NCBI RefSeq assembly: GCF_021919125.1
Contig: NZ_CP083439.1
Span: forward strand, 2,914,001 to 2,978,000
Length of the DNA: 64,000 nucleotides
Direction of reading: 5' to 3'
Source of the DNA: Clavibacter sp. A6099
GTDB taxonomy: Bacteria > Actinomycetota > Actinomycetes > Actinomycetales > Microbacteriaceae
The notes beneath the pieces were generated by a model that saw only the letters and a list, made by a program, of their open reading frames with translations, was not told the origin of the DNA and did not search any database. Shown here piece by piece: positions 9,016-18,361 of the stretch. The position numbers and the translations under genes were made by a program. Every line of letters begins with the position of its first letter. Positions within the stretch are counted from its first letter, which is position 1.

Positions 9016-10398
9016 TCAGCCGCGCGACCGCGGCACCATCACCCGGGTCCAGCGCTCGAGCGTCATGCCGCCGCCCGCGCGTATCCGGTCGACGGAGCCG
9101 TCCGGCGCTCGGTCGACCGTGACCTCCTCGCCGACGGATCCGAACCCGTCGCCCTCCACGATGCGCGCCGACGAGTCGCCCGTGCGCTCGAGCACGTCCA
9201 CGGAGTCGAGCGGGTGCTCCGCGGTCGGGTCGATGCGGAGGAAGCGGTCGCCGATCACCTGGAAGTCCTGAAGGCCCCAGACGTTCGCGAAGCGGCCGGC
9301 GAAGGGGGCGTCGACCGCGGCGCGCTGCTCCTCGGTGGCGGCGGAGTCGGCGAGCAGCAGCTCGAGGATGCCCGTGCTGAGGGCCGTGGCCGGGCCGTCG
9401 ATCGCGTTGGTGAGGACGGTGACGGCCCAGCCGCTCACGGGATCCACCGCCGTGCGCGTGATGTGGCCGGGGTACCCGCCCGAGTGGCCGATGACCGTGG
9501 CCTCGTGGGCTCCGGATCCGACGCGCTCGATGATGAGGCCGTAGCCGTAGCGGCGGGTGCCCGCGGGATTCGCGCTCGTCGTGTAGCGCGGCCGCTGCTG
9601 GACGCGCTTCGACGCGGCCGAGATGAGCCGCTCGTCGTCCGGCAGCACGAGCGCGGAGAAGAAGGAGACGAGCTCGGACGCGGTGCTCGTGACACCGGTG
9701 GCCGCGGCCATCGCACGCGTGTCGACGTGCGGGAGGACGCTGCGCTCGCGCGACGTGCGTAGCGAGGTGGACGCCGCCGCGTACTCGTCAGCGCGCTCCG
9801 GGACGTACTCGGCGGTGGTGTCGCGGAGGCCGAGAGGCGCGGCGATCCGCTCGGCGAGGTAGTCCGCGAAGGACAGGCCGGACGCCGCCTCGATCACGAG
9901 GCCGAGCAGCGAGTACCCGATGTTCGAGTAGTTGAACGCGGTGTCGGGCGCGACCTTGGCGATGCCGGGCGAGGTCGCGATGGCGATCAGGTGCGCGCGG
10001 TCGGGGAACGGGCCGGAGTGCTGCCAGTGGTCGCCGTCGAACCCGTCGCGGAGGACGCCCGCGCCGTGCTCGAGGAGGGCGGCGATCGTGACGTCGGCGA
10101 GCTCGGATTTCGCCTCGGCCAGCTCGGGCACGTGCTGGCCGAGCCTGTCGTCGAGGCGGAGGGCACCCTGCTCCACGAGCTGGAAGACGGCGGTGGCGGC
10201 GAACGACTTGGAGTGCGACGCGACGCGGAAGAGGTGGCCGGGAGTGAGCGGCGCGTCGGTGGTGGGATCCGCGACGCCGAACGCCTCCGACAGCACGACC
10301 TCGCCGTGCCGGGCGATGGCGACCTGGGCGCCGGGGACGCGGGTCTGCCAGACGCGGTGGTCGAGCCAGGTGCGGACGTAGTCGAGGATCTCGCTCAT
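9016..10398 (-). CDS. serine hydrolase, beta-lactamase/class C-like
   Basis: Penicillin-binding-protein-like serine hydrolase of 460 residues. The catalytic motifs are SHSK (Ser61, Lys64), Tyr157-Ser-Asn159 within FNYSNIGYS, and a GHSGG motif near residue 305 in the KTG position. A C-terminal beta-rich domain follows, as in esterase or peptidase members of family S12. ATG 10398 (MSEILDYVRTW) has GGAG upstream. No signal peptide is seen, so it is probably cytoplasmic. The substrate (D-amino peptides or esters) cannot be told from sequence. Confidence 0.88.
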   Translation of the reverse strand: MSEILDYVRTWLDHRVWQTRVPGAQVAIARHGEVVLSEAFGVADPTTDAPLTPGHLFRVASHSKSFAATAVFQLVEQGALRLDDRLGQHVPELAEAKSELADVTIAALLEHGAGVLRDGFDGDHWQHSGPFPDRAHLIAIATSPGIAKVAPDTAFNYSNIGYSLLGLVIEAASGLSFADYLAERIAAPLGLRDTTAEYVPERADEYAAASTSLRTSRERSVLPHVDTRAMAAATGVTSTASELVSFFSALVLPDDERLISAASKRVQQRPRYTTSANPAGTRRYGYGLIIERVGSGAHEATVIGHSGGYPGHITRTAVDPVSGWAVTVLTNAIDGPATALSTGILELLLADSAATEEQRAAVDAPFAGRFANVWGLQDFQVIGDRFLRIDPTAEHPLDSVDVLERTGDSSARIVEGDGFGSVGEEVTVDRAPDGSVDRIRAGGGMTLERWTRVMVPRSRG

Positions 10399-10609
10399 GG
10401 GGGCGCTCCGGGGATCGGGGACGGCGGGCGTGCCGGACTCTACGCGACCCGCGCTCGCCCCCGCCTGATCCGCCGAGCGAACCGCGAGGACCCGGCCGCA
10501 TCCGCGGAGCGAACGTCTGGCGCTCCTCGCTGGGTGCCTCCTGGACGGGCGGGACGATCGACGGGCCCGTCCCGTCTCCTGGGTGACGCACCACCCGACA
10601 GGAGCAGCC

Positions 10610-10741
10610 ATGGACGACCCGACCCGCGGATCACGTGCCGCGCAGACCGCATCCGCACCCGCCCGCGCGGCCCGAGCGCACCGCCCCGCCGGAACCGCGC
10701 GCCCGACCGGAGCCGCCTCCGTCCGAGGAGCCGCGCGATGA
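10610..10741 (+). CDS. 43-residue leader-type small ORF coupled to the next gene
   Basis: A short frame begins at ATG 10610 (MDDPTRGSRAAQ) directly after a strong AGGAG ribosome site. It ends with TGA at 10739-10741, overlapping the ATG of the following membrane-protein gene in the form ATGA. The product is Arg/Ala-rich with no recognisable domain. The good ribosome site and stop-start overlap favour a real, translationally coupled ORF, but composition alone would not distinguish it from chance. Confidence 0.45.
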   Translation: MDDPTRGSRAAQTASAPARAARAHRPAGTARPTGAASVRGAAR

Positions 10742-11145
10742 GCGCCCGCTCGGCCGGCCCCGTCCTCCGCCGCCGCCCGCGGGCCACGCGCGCGGCCGCC
10801 GTCACCGGGCTCGTCGTGGCGATCGTGGTCGTGGTCGTCGTGCTGCTGCCCGTGCTGGGCTTCATCGGCGCGGCCGACGCGGCCACCGCCGGCCAGCTCG
10901 ACGTGCCCGTGACCCTCATCGCCCTCGGCGTGGGCGTGTCCCTCGTGGTCGCGGTCGTGATGGTCGGCATCGCCGCCCGCACCCGGGACGGCCGTGTCGC
11001 GTGGATCGCGGCGGTGTCGGCAGTGGTCGCGACCCTCGTCGGATCCGTCTGGCCGCTCGTCGCCACCACCATCGCGAGCGTCGACCAGGTGCAGGACGCG
11101 ATCCCGTTCGTGCAGGACCTCATCGGGCGCGTGCTGGGGAGCTGA
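10738..11145 (+). CDS. small integral membrane protein, unknown
   Basis: Protein of 135 residues from ATG 10738, preceded by GAGGAG. A basic N-terminus is followed by three hydrophobic segments (about 20-45, 57-80 and 88-110) and a short amphipathic tail (DQVQDAIPFVQDLIGRVLGS). No family was recognised. It is followed by a strong hairpin shared with the convergent nitroreductase gene. Confidence 0.65.
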   Translation: MSARSAGPVLRRRPRATRAAAVTGLVVAIVVVVVVLLPVLGFIGAADAATAGQLDVPVTLIALGVGVSLVVAVVMVGIAARTRDGRVAWIAAVSAVVATLVGSVWPLVATTIASVDQVQDAIPFVQDLIGRVLGS

Positions 11146-11197
11146 CGCATCCGCCTGACCCGAGGCGCCTCCCCGGCTCCGGCTCCCGGACGCACCA

Positions 11198-11227
11198 GCG
11201 GCCGCCGACCCGTGGGTCGGCGGCCGC
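11198..11227. terminator. bidirectional hairpin terminator
   Basis: A perfect inverted repeat with 14-base arms (11198-11211 and 11214-11227) sits between the convergent membrane-protein and nitroreductase genes. There is no T-run, as is common in high-GC actinobacteria. Confidence 0.7.
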
Positions 11228-11242
11228 CGTCGTGCAAGGGGA

Positions 11243-11848
11243 CTACTCGCGGACGAGCACCAGCTCGGAGAGCGGCAGGCGCGAGCGCGGCGCGGTCTCG
11301 CGCTCGGCGAGCGGGCCCTCGAGCGCGTCGGCCGGGGCGACCGTGCCGACGGCCGTGACCGTGAGCGGCTGCAGGTTCTCGGGCAGGTCGAACGCGGCGG
11401 ACAGCTTGTCGAACTCGACGCCGGCCATCTGGTGCGTGTGCAGGCCCTCGGCCTGCGCCTGGACGGAGAGGTGGGCGACGGCCTGGCCGAGGTCGTACGC
11501 GGCATAGGGGCGCTTCTCGCCCTCGACGGTGGAGGTCTCGGCGATGGCGACGACGAGCGCCGAGGCGTTCACGGCCCATGCGGCGTTGAAGCCGACGAGC
11601 GAGTCGACGATGGTGTCGAACGCGTGCGTGCCGCGGCGGGCGGCGATGAAGCGGCGCGGCTGCTGGTTGCTGGCGGACGGCGCCCAGCGCGCGGCCTCGA
11701 GGAGGGCGTCGAGCTGCTGGTCGGAGACGGTGGCGTCCGTGTCGAAGGAGCGCGGGCTCCAGCGGGCGTCGAGCTCGCGCACGATCGGCACGGCGGTGTC
11801 GGCGGTGCGGGCGGTGGAGGGGGTGGTGGCGTCCTCGGTGAGGGTCAT
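11243..11848 (-). CDS. nitroreductase family protein
   Basis: FMN-dependent oxidoreductase of about 201 residues that reduces nitro groups, quinones or similar acceptors with NAD(P)H. Family signs are RRSPRSF-like RWSPRSFDTD near residue 30 (FMN phosphate contact), ARWAPSASNQQPRRF near 55, and the C-terminal helix region with GLHTHQMAGVE. ATG 11848 has GAAGGA upstream. It is monocistronic, bounded by a terminator. Confidence 0.88.
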   Translation of the reverse strand: MTLTEDATTPSTARTADTAVPIVRELDARWSPRSFDTDATVSDQQLDALLEAARWAPSASNQQPRRFIAARRGTHAFDTIVDSLVGFNAAWAVNASALVVAIAETSTVEGEKRPYAAYDLGQAVAHLSVQAQAEGLHTHQMAGVEFDKLSAAFDLPENLQPLTVTAVGTVAPADALEGPLAERETAPRSRLPLSELVLVRE

Positions 11849-11962
11849 GGCGGATCCTTCTGTCGATGTCGGGGATGCGGCACTCCGTCGGGCCTCGCGG
11901 ATCACAATGCGGGACGCGGCCCGGCTATTCCTGGGCGTCGCCGGGCCGGTCCCGCGGGCGGG

Positions 11963-13120
11963 CTACTCGGCGAGCGGATCCACCACGTCCTCGAAGCGGC
12001 CCGACTCCGCGGAACGGCCGGCCGCCTCCATCAGCGCGAGGCTGCCGAGGTTGTCTCGGCCGCTCGTCTCGGGCGGCGGGCCGCCGAGGATCGAGAGGGC
12101 GAACGCGCGCAGGCCCGCGGCGCGGCCGATGAGCGGCAGGGTCTCGAGGTCGAGCTCGCGCTCGGCGCCGTCGGCGTCGCGGATCCCGACCCGGTCGGCC
12201 GAGACGCCCTCGCCGCGGCTCGTGAAGGTCAGCTCGCCGTCCTCGCCGGAGATGCGCCACTCGCCCGACCACGGAGTGACCGGCCCGCGGTGCAGCCAGC
12301 TGCCGCGGTAGTCGACGATCAGGCCGCCCTCCAGCTCGATGACCATGGAGGCGACCGCGGGGTCGCGGTAGTGGCTGAACGACGGGCGGCTGGTGCGCGC
12401 GAACACGCGCACGGCCTCTCGGCCGGTGACCATGCGGATCAGGTCGAAGTGGTGGATCGCCATGTCGTTGATGATCGGCTGCGGGAACCGGTAGTGCGGG
12501 TAGTCGTCGGGCTCGTCGTTGTCCCACTGGCGGAAGTCGATCTCGATGGTCGCGACCTCGCCGAGCGCGTCGGCCGCGAGCAGCTCGCGCACGCGCCGCG
12601 GCGCCGGGTACCAGCGGTAGTTCTGGCTGACCTGCACGATGAGGCCGAGCTCCTCGCCGCGGCGGACCACGGCGGCGGCCTCCGCGGTCGAGTTCGCGAA
12701 CGGCTTCTCGACGATCACGTGCTTGCCGGCCTCGAGCGCCTCGAGGGCGAGCGGCGCGTGCGTGACGGCCGGCGCGGTGACGATGACGGCGTCCGCCTCC
12801 ACCGCGGCGAGCGCGTCGGCGAGCGAGGCGAATGCGGCGGACGCGGGGAGTCCGAGCAGGGCGCGGACCCTCTCGCGGGTGGGCTCGCTCGGATCCACGA
12901 TCGCAGCGACCTCGATCTCGGCGACCGCCGGGACCGCGTTGCGCGCCCAGTCGCCGCCCCAGCCGCCGAGGCCCACGTGGATCACGCGGACGCGGGGGCC
13001 GGAGTAGGCGGGCGGGGTCGGGTCGGTCGCCGACGCGGGAGCGGCCTGGGCCGCCGGCGTCCCCGGTGCGGCGGGCGCGGCGGGCGTCGCCGCTGAACCT
13101 GCTCGATCGGTGGCGCTCAT
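11963..13120 (-). CDS. Gfo/Idh/MocA family oxidoreductase
   Basis: NAD(P)-dependent dehydrogenase of 385 residues acting on a sugar or cyclitol. An Ala/Pro-rich N-terminal extension of about 35 residues is followed by the Rossmann motif VIHVGLGGWGG, the conserved EKPF (GKHVIVEKPFAN) and, in the C-terminal domain, the catalytic-region motif NDMAIHHFDLIRMVTG with its histidines. ATG 13120 overlaps the ThuA-like gene's stop by 4 bases, so the two form an operon. Together with the divergent TIM-barrel isomerase gene this suggests catabolism of an oxidised or branched carbohydrate. Confidence 0.9.
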   Translation of the reverse strand: MSATDRAGSAATPAAPAAPGTPAAQAAPASATDPTPPAYSGPRVRVIHVGLGGWGGDWARNAVPAVAEIEVAAIVDPSEPTRERVRALLGLPASAAFASLADALAAVEADAVIVTAPAVTHAPLALEALEAGKHVIVEKPFANSTAEAAAVVRRGEELGLIVQVSQNYRWYPAPRRVRELLAADALGEVATIEIDFRQWDNDEPDDYPHYRFPQPIINDMAIHHFDLIRMVTGREAVRVFARTSRPSFSHYRDPAVASMVIELEGGLIVDYRGSWLHRGPVTPWSGEWRISGEDGELTFTSRGEGVSADRVGIRDADGAERELDLETLPLIGRAAGLRAFALSILGGPPPETSGRDNLGSLALMEAAGRSAESGRFEDVVDPLAE

Positions 13121-13848
13121 CGGGCGAGGAACCAGTCGCGCGGGTGCTCGTCGGCCGTCAGGTCGGCGCGGCCGTCCGTCGGCGCGACCCAGCGGGCGGC
13201 GTTCGCGAGCACGCGGCGGATGTCGGGGTGGTGGTACACGGGGTACTCCTGGTCGCCGGGCGAGAAGTAGAAGACCCGTCCGCGGCCGCGGTGGTACGCG
13301 ACGCCCGAGCGGAAGACCTCGCCGCCCGCGAAGGTGGAGAGGAACACCTCCTCGTCGGGACGCGGGATGTCGAACTGCTCGCCGTACATCTCCTGCCGGT
13401 CGATGACGATCGGGTGCGGGATCCCGGCGGCGATGGGGTGCTGCGGCGCGATGGTCCACACCAGCTCGCGCTCGCCGTCGTTCCGCCACTTCAACGAGCA
13501 CGTCGTGCCCATGAGGCGCGTGAAGACCTTCGAGTAGTGACCGGAGTGCAGCACGACGAGGCCCATGCCGGCGTGCACGTGGCGGATCACGCGTGCGACG
13601 ACCTCGTCGGACACCTCGCCGTGCGCGACGTGGCCCCACCAGTAGAGGACGTCCGTGGCGGCTAGGCGCTCCTCGGTGAGGCCGTGCTGATCCTCCTGGA
13701 GGGTCGCGGTGCTCACGCGCGCGTCGTCGCCGAGCAGCTCGCGGAGGCCGTCCGCGACGACGGCGTGGATCCCGTCCGGGTAGTGCGACAGGACCGTCGC
13801 GTCCCCCCGGCTCTCGTGCACGTTCTCGTTCCAGACGACGATGTCCAT
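13117..13848 (-). CDS. ThuA-like (trehalose utilisation) domain protein
   Basis: Protein of 243 residues with a class I glutamine amidotransferase-like fold, as in ThuA. It begins MDIVVWNENVHE and contains VLYWWGHVAHGEV, the VVLHSGHYSKVF segment and YFSPGDQEYPVYHHPDIRRVLANAARW near the end, all typical of this family. ThuA proteins accompany Gfo/Idh/MocA dehydrogenases in disaccharide and polyol degradation, and here the downstream gene is exactly that with a 4-base overlap. The biochemical role is not settled. Confidence 0.88.
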   Translation of the reverse strand: MDIVVWNENVHESRGDATVLSHYPDGIHAVVADGLRELLGDDARVSTATLQEDQHGLTEERLAATDVLYWWGHVAHGEVSDEVVARVIRHVHAGMGLVVLHSGHYSKVFTRLMGTTCSLKWRNDGERELVWTIAPQHPIAAGIPHPIVIDRQEMYGEQFDIPRPDEEVFLSTFAGGEVFRSGVAYHRGRGRVFYFSPGDQEYPVYHHPDIRRVLANAARWVAPTDGRADLTADEHPRDWFLAR

Positions 13849-14024
13849 GGCGCTCCTCGTTCGGCGGTGATCGGGGGTTCGGGACGTGCGCCGGACGTCT
13901 CCGGCCCGAGATCGGCCGTGACGCGGCGGATGCCCGCGCCTACGATCGTACGCATGCCCCGCGCCGATGCGGGCGACCCGGGAGGCCGCATGACCGCCAG
14001 CGACGACGACCGCGGAGCGATCCG

Positions 14025-14843
14025 ATGATCGGCCCCACCGACAAGGCCGTCCACGCCTGGTCCCTCGACGGGACGCTCGGGCATCCCCGCGTCCCCGGCC
14101 CGGACGGATCCGGCGCCGTCACCCGCGCGGCCGGCGCCCTCGACCTCCTCGACCTGCCCGCCGAGCTCGCGCGCCGCGGGTACGCGGGCGTGCAGCTCGC
14201 CCACTTCCAGCTGCCCACGCGCGACGCGTCGTACCTCGCGGAGCTGCGGGCCGCGCTCGCGTCGTCCGGCGTCGTGCTCGACGCGTTCCTCGTCGACGAC
14301 GGCGACCTAACGCACCCCACCGACGCCGACCTGCACGAGCGGTGGATCTCCGGGCAGCTCGACGACGCCCTCGCCCTGGGCGCCGACCACGCCCGCGTCG
14401 GCGCCGGCCGCAGCGCGCCGACGCCCGAGCTGCTCGCGTCGAGCGCGCGCCGGCTGTCGCGGCTCGCGCACGACCACCCGGGCATCCAGGTGGTCGTCGA
14501 GAACTGGCGCGAGATGATGACCGACGCGGACGCCGTGCTCGCCCTGCTCGCGGACGCCGGCGAGATCCGCCTCCTCATCGACCTCGGCAACTGGACCATG
14601 CCCGACAAGCACGAGCAGCTCGCCCGCATCGCCGAGTTCGCGGTCACGTGCCACGCCAAGGCCCACCGCCACGACGACGGCCGCCTCGACGACGTCGACT
14701 ACGCCCGCTCCCTCCGCGTGCTCCAGGACGCCGGCTTCACGGGGGCGCTCGCGATGGTGAACGAGTCGAGCCGGCCCGACGGATCCGACGACTGGGACGG
14801 CCTCGAGCAGGAGCACGAGGTGGTGCGGCGCGTCTTCGATTGA
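14025..14843 (+). CDS. sugar phosphate isomerase/epimerase (xylose isomerase-like TIM barrel)
   Basis: Protein of 272 residues with the AP endonuclease 2/xylose isomerase-like barrel. Visible features are the early strand RRGYAGVQLAHFQ, the metal-ligand glutamate in VVVENWREM, RLLIDLGNW and TCHAKAH, where Asp and His residues complete a divalent-metal site. It is transcribed away from the ThuA/oxidoreductase pair, with about 175 bases between, and is probably controlled from the shared region. The low-GC island begins immediately after its stop codon. Confidence 0.85.
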   Translation: MIGPTDKAVHAWSLDGTLGHPRVPGPDGSGAVTRAAGALDLLDLPAELARRGYAGVQLAHFQLPTRDASYLAELRAALASSGVVLDAFLVDDGDLTHPTDADLHERWISGQLDDALALGADHARVGAGRSAPTPELLASSARRLSRLAHDHPGIQVVVENWREMMTDADAVLALLADAGEIRLLIDLGNWTMPDKHEQLARIAEFAVTCHAKAHRHDDGRLDDVDYARSLRVLQDAGFTGALAMVNESSRPDGSDDWDGLEQEHEVVRRVFD

Positions 14844-14949
14844 CGAGCGAGCAATGCGGCCAACCTAGCCAGGAAAAGGGACCTCTGCGCCAGCAGACCA
14901 ATATGCGGCTCGACATTAGTTCAAACCGACCGTTTTTTGAAATGAGTCA

Positions 14950-16275
14950 ATGCACCAGTCATTCGCCCCTCAACACCTTCGGGCCATTTGGGACGCGCAA
15001 ACGCGCAAGGGAGATAAGCTACTAGTCTTCTACCCTACCGTCGCCCTTCTCTTCAAAGATCGACGCAAGGCTCACGATGAACCCTTCCTTCGGCGCTCCC
15101 CTATGGACCCAGCGCCCAAGAACATACAGGAGCACTATGCTTACGTAAGCGAGAAGGCAGAAAAGGCGCTGACGGCAGCCCTGCAGATAACGAGCGCCAG
15201 TATTGTGAACCAGGTTTCGCAAGGGACGTTCTCGTGGAATCTACAAGTGAGCCGGCAACTGAAGGGGCGTCAACTCTACAAGACGGGCGACACAGCCGAA
15301 GCCTTTTTTGTAGACAAGCAGCTGCAATACATACTGCGAAAACTTCTCCGCAACAGATCCGATTCGCGACAGGCGGCGGTAGCTGGCCTCATACAAACTC
15401 TAGGCAACCATATGCCAAAGTTAGTGGTTCGAACGGACATACATAGTTTTTACGACAGCATTGATCACGACATACTTCGAAAGCTGATCGATCGCCAACC
15501 ACTTACGCCGACGATTAAGACGCTGCTACACGCATTCCTCCGTGAGATGTCAACTTTGACCGGGAGGGACACAGGTATCCCCGCCGGGGTAGGGCTTAGT
15601 GCGACGCTCGCTGAGCTATATGTTCAAGATCTTGACGAAACACTCCGCAAACTGCCCCGAGTGTTGTACTACGCTCGATACGTTGACGATATTGTGCTCG
15701 TATTTGGCGAGACATATTACAACGAATTGGATGCGAGCAGACAGTTAGGGCTGATTGACGCCGGCTTGACGAGCATATCCCTAATGCGATCGTCCGATAA
15801 GACGCACTGCTCTTCAATGCAAAGCATCCAAGTGTTGCCGCGATTCGACTTTCTCGGCTACGAAATATCGTACTCAGGCTCAATAAAAGTAAGATTGTCG
15901 CACGTGCGCAAGCAGACCCTGCACGACAGAGTAAAAAGCACGTTCGACGTCTGGGACCGCGAGCCCACCCCATCGGACGGTGCTCAGAAGCGGCTTGCGG
16001 ATCGGGTAAGATTTATCACAAGCAATACAAGACTGGCCAACAATAAGCGCAACGCAATGATTGGCGTGTACTTTAGCAACCCCCATTTGACCGACTTGGA
16101 TCAGCTGCGAGGGCTAGATCGGTATCTCCAGCGTCGCCTAGATACCGCCAGAATCTCCGCTCCCCTGAAGGATAAACTCATGCAGTGCAGCTTTGAACAG
16201 GGGTACAAAACCCGTGAGATGCGCCGCTGGACCCAATTTGAGACTGATCGCATTAAGCGAGCCTGGAATGCCTAA
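14950..16275 (+). CDS. drt3a: defence-associated reverse transcriptase, Drt3a-like (UG3 type)
   Basis: Reverse transcriptase of 441 residues. The RT palm motifs are present: motif A with Asp163 (VVRTDIHSFYDSID), motif B-like GIPAGVGLSATLAELY (209-224) and motif C YARYVDDIVLV with Asp246-Asp247. The N-terminus HQSF....AIWDAQTRKGDKL resembles the UG3 RTs of DRT type 3. There is no maturase, HNH, Cas or retron-specific domain. The second RT gene overlaps its 3' end by 8 bases. In DRT3, as I recall published work, Drt3a copies an ACACAC template in an accessory RNA into poly(GT) during anti-phage defence. The sub-type call rests on the pairing, lengths and motifs, not on a search. Confidence 0.8.
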   Translation: MHQSFAPQHLRAIWDAQTRKGDKLLVFYPTVALLFKDRRKAHDEPFLRRSPMDPAPKNIQEHYAYVSEKAEKALTAALQITSASIVNQVSQGTFSWNLQVSRQLKGRQLYKTGDTAEAFFVDKQLQYILRKLLRNRSDSRQAAVAGLIQTLGNHMPKLVVRTDIHSFYDSIDHDILRKLIDRQPLTPTIKTLLHAFLREMSTLTGRDTGIPAGVGLSATLAELYVQDLDETLRKLPRVLYYARYVDDIVLVFGETYYNELDASRQLGLIDAGLTSISLMRSSDKTHCSSMQSIQVLPRFDFLGYEISYSGSIKVRLSHVRKQTLHDRVKSTFDVWDREPTPSDGAQKRLADRVRFITSNTRLANNKRNAMIGVYFSNPHLTDLDQLRGLDRYLQRRLDTARISAPLKDKLMQCSFEQGYKTREMRRWTQFETDRIKRAWNA

Positions 16276-18346
16276 GCGGACTCAAGGAATACGCAAGGTT
16301 GACGCTCGAGTTCTACTTAGCGACATACTGCCGTATGAAGTGCCGCCAAGCTTCAACAACCGTGGCTTTTATGATTTTGTGCACAAGCACAAATTGTACG
16401 TGAATGACGACGGTCCGCATGCCCGCGTAGGAAGCACCCATCTTCAGTCTCTGCTTGCCATCATCTTAGGGAGAAGCGTCTCTTATCCCAGTGGCGCTAA
16501 CGAGGGAGATCGAGTAACACTCGAAAAAAGTGGCGACATAGCGCGCATTTCGACCGTTCCTTTCCAATACACCGTGAGACACCGCTCGAATGATTACCGG
16601 ACTCTTACCATCCCCCATCCGGCAGCTCAACTCGATATTGTTGATTTCTATCGGCAGCATTCAGATTTGATCCTTTATCACACCAACAAGAGCAACTACA
16701 CGCTCCGGCGCCCGACGAGGGTCGCGCGATACTCAAATACGCGCGATTGGCTATTTGAAAGCAAACTCACTAAAGAGCTGGGAACAGTCGAAGAGGACAA
16801 CAAGGAGTCGGACTGGATCCGCTCATACTTTACGTACAAGCAATACTCGAACATCTATAAATTCTACGACTCTGCAGAATATCGAGCCTGTGAGCGACAA
16901 TATGGCTACTTAGTCAAAGTAGATATTGCGAAATGCTTTGATAGCATATACACACATTCGATTTCGTGGGCGACAGAAGGGCATGACGCCGTCAAAGCCG
17001 CCCTTATGCACCACCGCCATGCCCTGAAGAAGACCTTTGGCGACAAGTTCGACACACTCATGCAGCGACTTAATCACAACGAGACAAGTGGCATAACAAC
17101 TGGTTCTGAAGTATCTCGCATTTTTTCCGAAGTGATCCTTCAGGCCGTGGATGTTTCAGTAGAAGCAGACTTGCTTGCGGCACATCTTCGGCAGGGGATT
17201 GACTATCAGATCCTACGTTACGTAGATGACTACTTTATTTTTCTCGCCAAAGCAGACGACCGCGAGCGAGTGATACAAATTCTTGCCGACCATCTTCGCA
17301 AGTACAAGTTGCGGTTGAACGCGGCGAAAGAACAAGGTGAGCACACGCCTTGGCTATCTCCTCTTTCTATCGCCAAAGACAGAGTGCGGCGGCTCATTCA
17401 CGAACACGCGTCCCTCGGCGATAAGGACATGAAACCAGGCGCCCTTCCAAGCCCATACATCGACACGGCCGCATTGATCGTTGGCTATAAGGCGATTTTG
17501 ATGGACACAGGCGTGAGTCACTTTGATCTTGCCAATTATGCCCTTTCACGGTGCGAAAGACGAATGGAAGCACTATTTCGCCCAGCGCTATCTATCATGC
17601 AGGACGACGTCGGCAGCGACATCGGGGTTGGCGACAGCTATAGTGAAGAAGAACGCAGCCGGCACCTGCAGCGGGTGTCTAACGCATTAGTTTACTTACT
17701 CGATTTCTCGTTCTTTGTGTACTCAGGTGCGCCGCGGATGAGCCCCGTTGTGAAGTTGGCTCGCATCGTAAGTAGCGCCTTACGCTTTTGCCGATCTTTG
17801 CCTGTCAAGTTCGATGATCGCGAACGACTTGAACTTATTATTCACCGAGAGCTGTCACAGCAGTTAACTCGTACCGCAGAAGCCGCCTGGCCAGGGCCAG
17901 TAACAGCTACCCTGTTAGATTGCATGGCAGATTTGGGGCCGCGCTACTCAGATACTCAGGAACAGGTGGCGACTTGGTGCGGCTTCGAGTCGAAAGACAC
18001 CGGATATCTCCCACCGAAGCATATGAATGCCCTTCTTCTTTTTAGCATGATGTTGTACATGCGAGACACAATCAAGTACAAGGAGCTAGCGGATTCGTGT
18101 AACGACTGGATAATGCTTGTGCAAGTGAAGGATCAGAATGATGCCGAACGTGCTCTGGTCGCATTGAACGTCGTAACGTGCCCCTGGATGTCGCAGTTAA
18201 TGAAGGACAACGTACTGAGGTCCTACGGCTCTCCCTCTGGCACACGGATGACAGCAGGAGGAGACGGGGAGTACTGGAACGTGAACTGGGAAGGGTTCGA
18301 TCTGTACTCCGCTCTACAGGGCAAGCGACTTTATGAGGTTTACTAA
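16268..18346 (+). CDS. drt3b: defence-associated reverse transcriptase, Drt3b-like (UG8 type)
   Basis: Larger RT of 692 residues from ATG 16268, inside the end of the first RT gene. An N-terminal domain (about 1-185) precedes YFTYKQYSNIYKFYDS, then motif A with Asp219 (VKVDIAKCFDSIYTHS), motif B region near TTGSEVSRIFSEV and motif C ILRYVDDYFIFL with Asp320-Asp321. A long helical C-terminal region (about 340-692) has no recognisable domain. The segment IYTHSISWA after motif A is characteristic of the UG8 class that pairs with UG3. From recollection of published work, Drt3b makes the complementary poly(AC) strand without a nucleic-acid template. Confidence 0.8.
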   Translation: MPKRTQGIRKVDARVLLSDILPYEVPPSFNNRGFYDFVHKHKLYVNDDGPHARVGSTHLQSLLAIILGRSVSYPSGANEGDRVTLEKSGDIARISTVPFQYTVRHRSNDYRTLTIPHPAAQLDIVDFYRQHSDLILYHTNKSNYTLRRPTRVARYSNTRDWLFESKLTKELGTVEEDNKESDWIRSYFTYKQYSNIYKFYDSAEYRACERQYGYLVKVDIAKCFDSIYTHSISWATEGHDAVKAALMHHRHALKKTFGDKFDTLMQRLNHNETSGITTGSEVSRIFSEVILQAVDVSVEADLLAAHLRQGIDYQILRYVDDYFIFLAKADDRERVIQILADHLRKYKLRLNAAKEQGEHTPWLSPLSIAKDRVRRLIHEHASLGDKDMKPGALPSPYIDTAALIVGYKAILMDTGVSHFDLANYALSRCERRMEALFRPALSIMQDDVGSDIGVGDSYSEEERSRHLQRVSNALVYLLDFSFFVYSGAPRMSPVVKLARIVSSALRFCRSLPVKFDDRERLELIIHRELSQQLTRTAEAAWPGPVTATLLDCMADLGPRYSDTQEQVATWCGFESKDTGYLPPKHMNALLLFSMMLYMRDTIKYKELADSCNDWIMLVQVKDQNDAERALVALNVVTCPWMSQLMKDNVLRSYGSPSGTRMTAGGDGEYWNVNWEGFDLYSALQGKRLYEVY

Positions 18347-18361
18347 GGGTGCGCACGGCAA

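Noticed and set aside
16193-16267. Earlier start for the second RT (25 more residues)
   Set aside because: That part lies inside the first RT gene in another frame and does not resemble RT N-termini; ATG 16268 gives a normal overlap.
14950-18346. Group II intron, retron or diversity-generating element
   Set aside because: Two RTs overlap, with no maturase/HNH domain, no intron ribozyme end, no retron msr/msd-like inverted repeats around them, and no template/variable repeat pair was seen.
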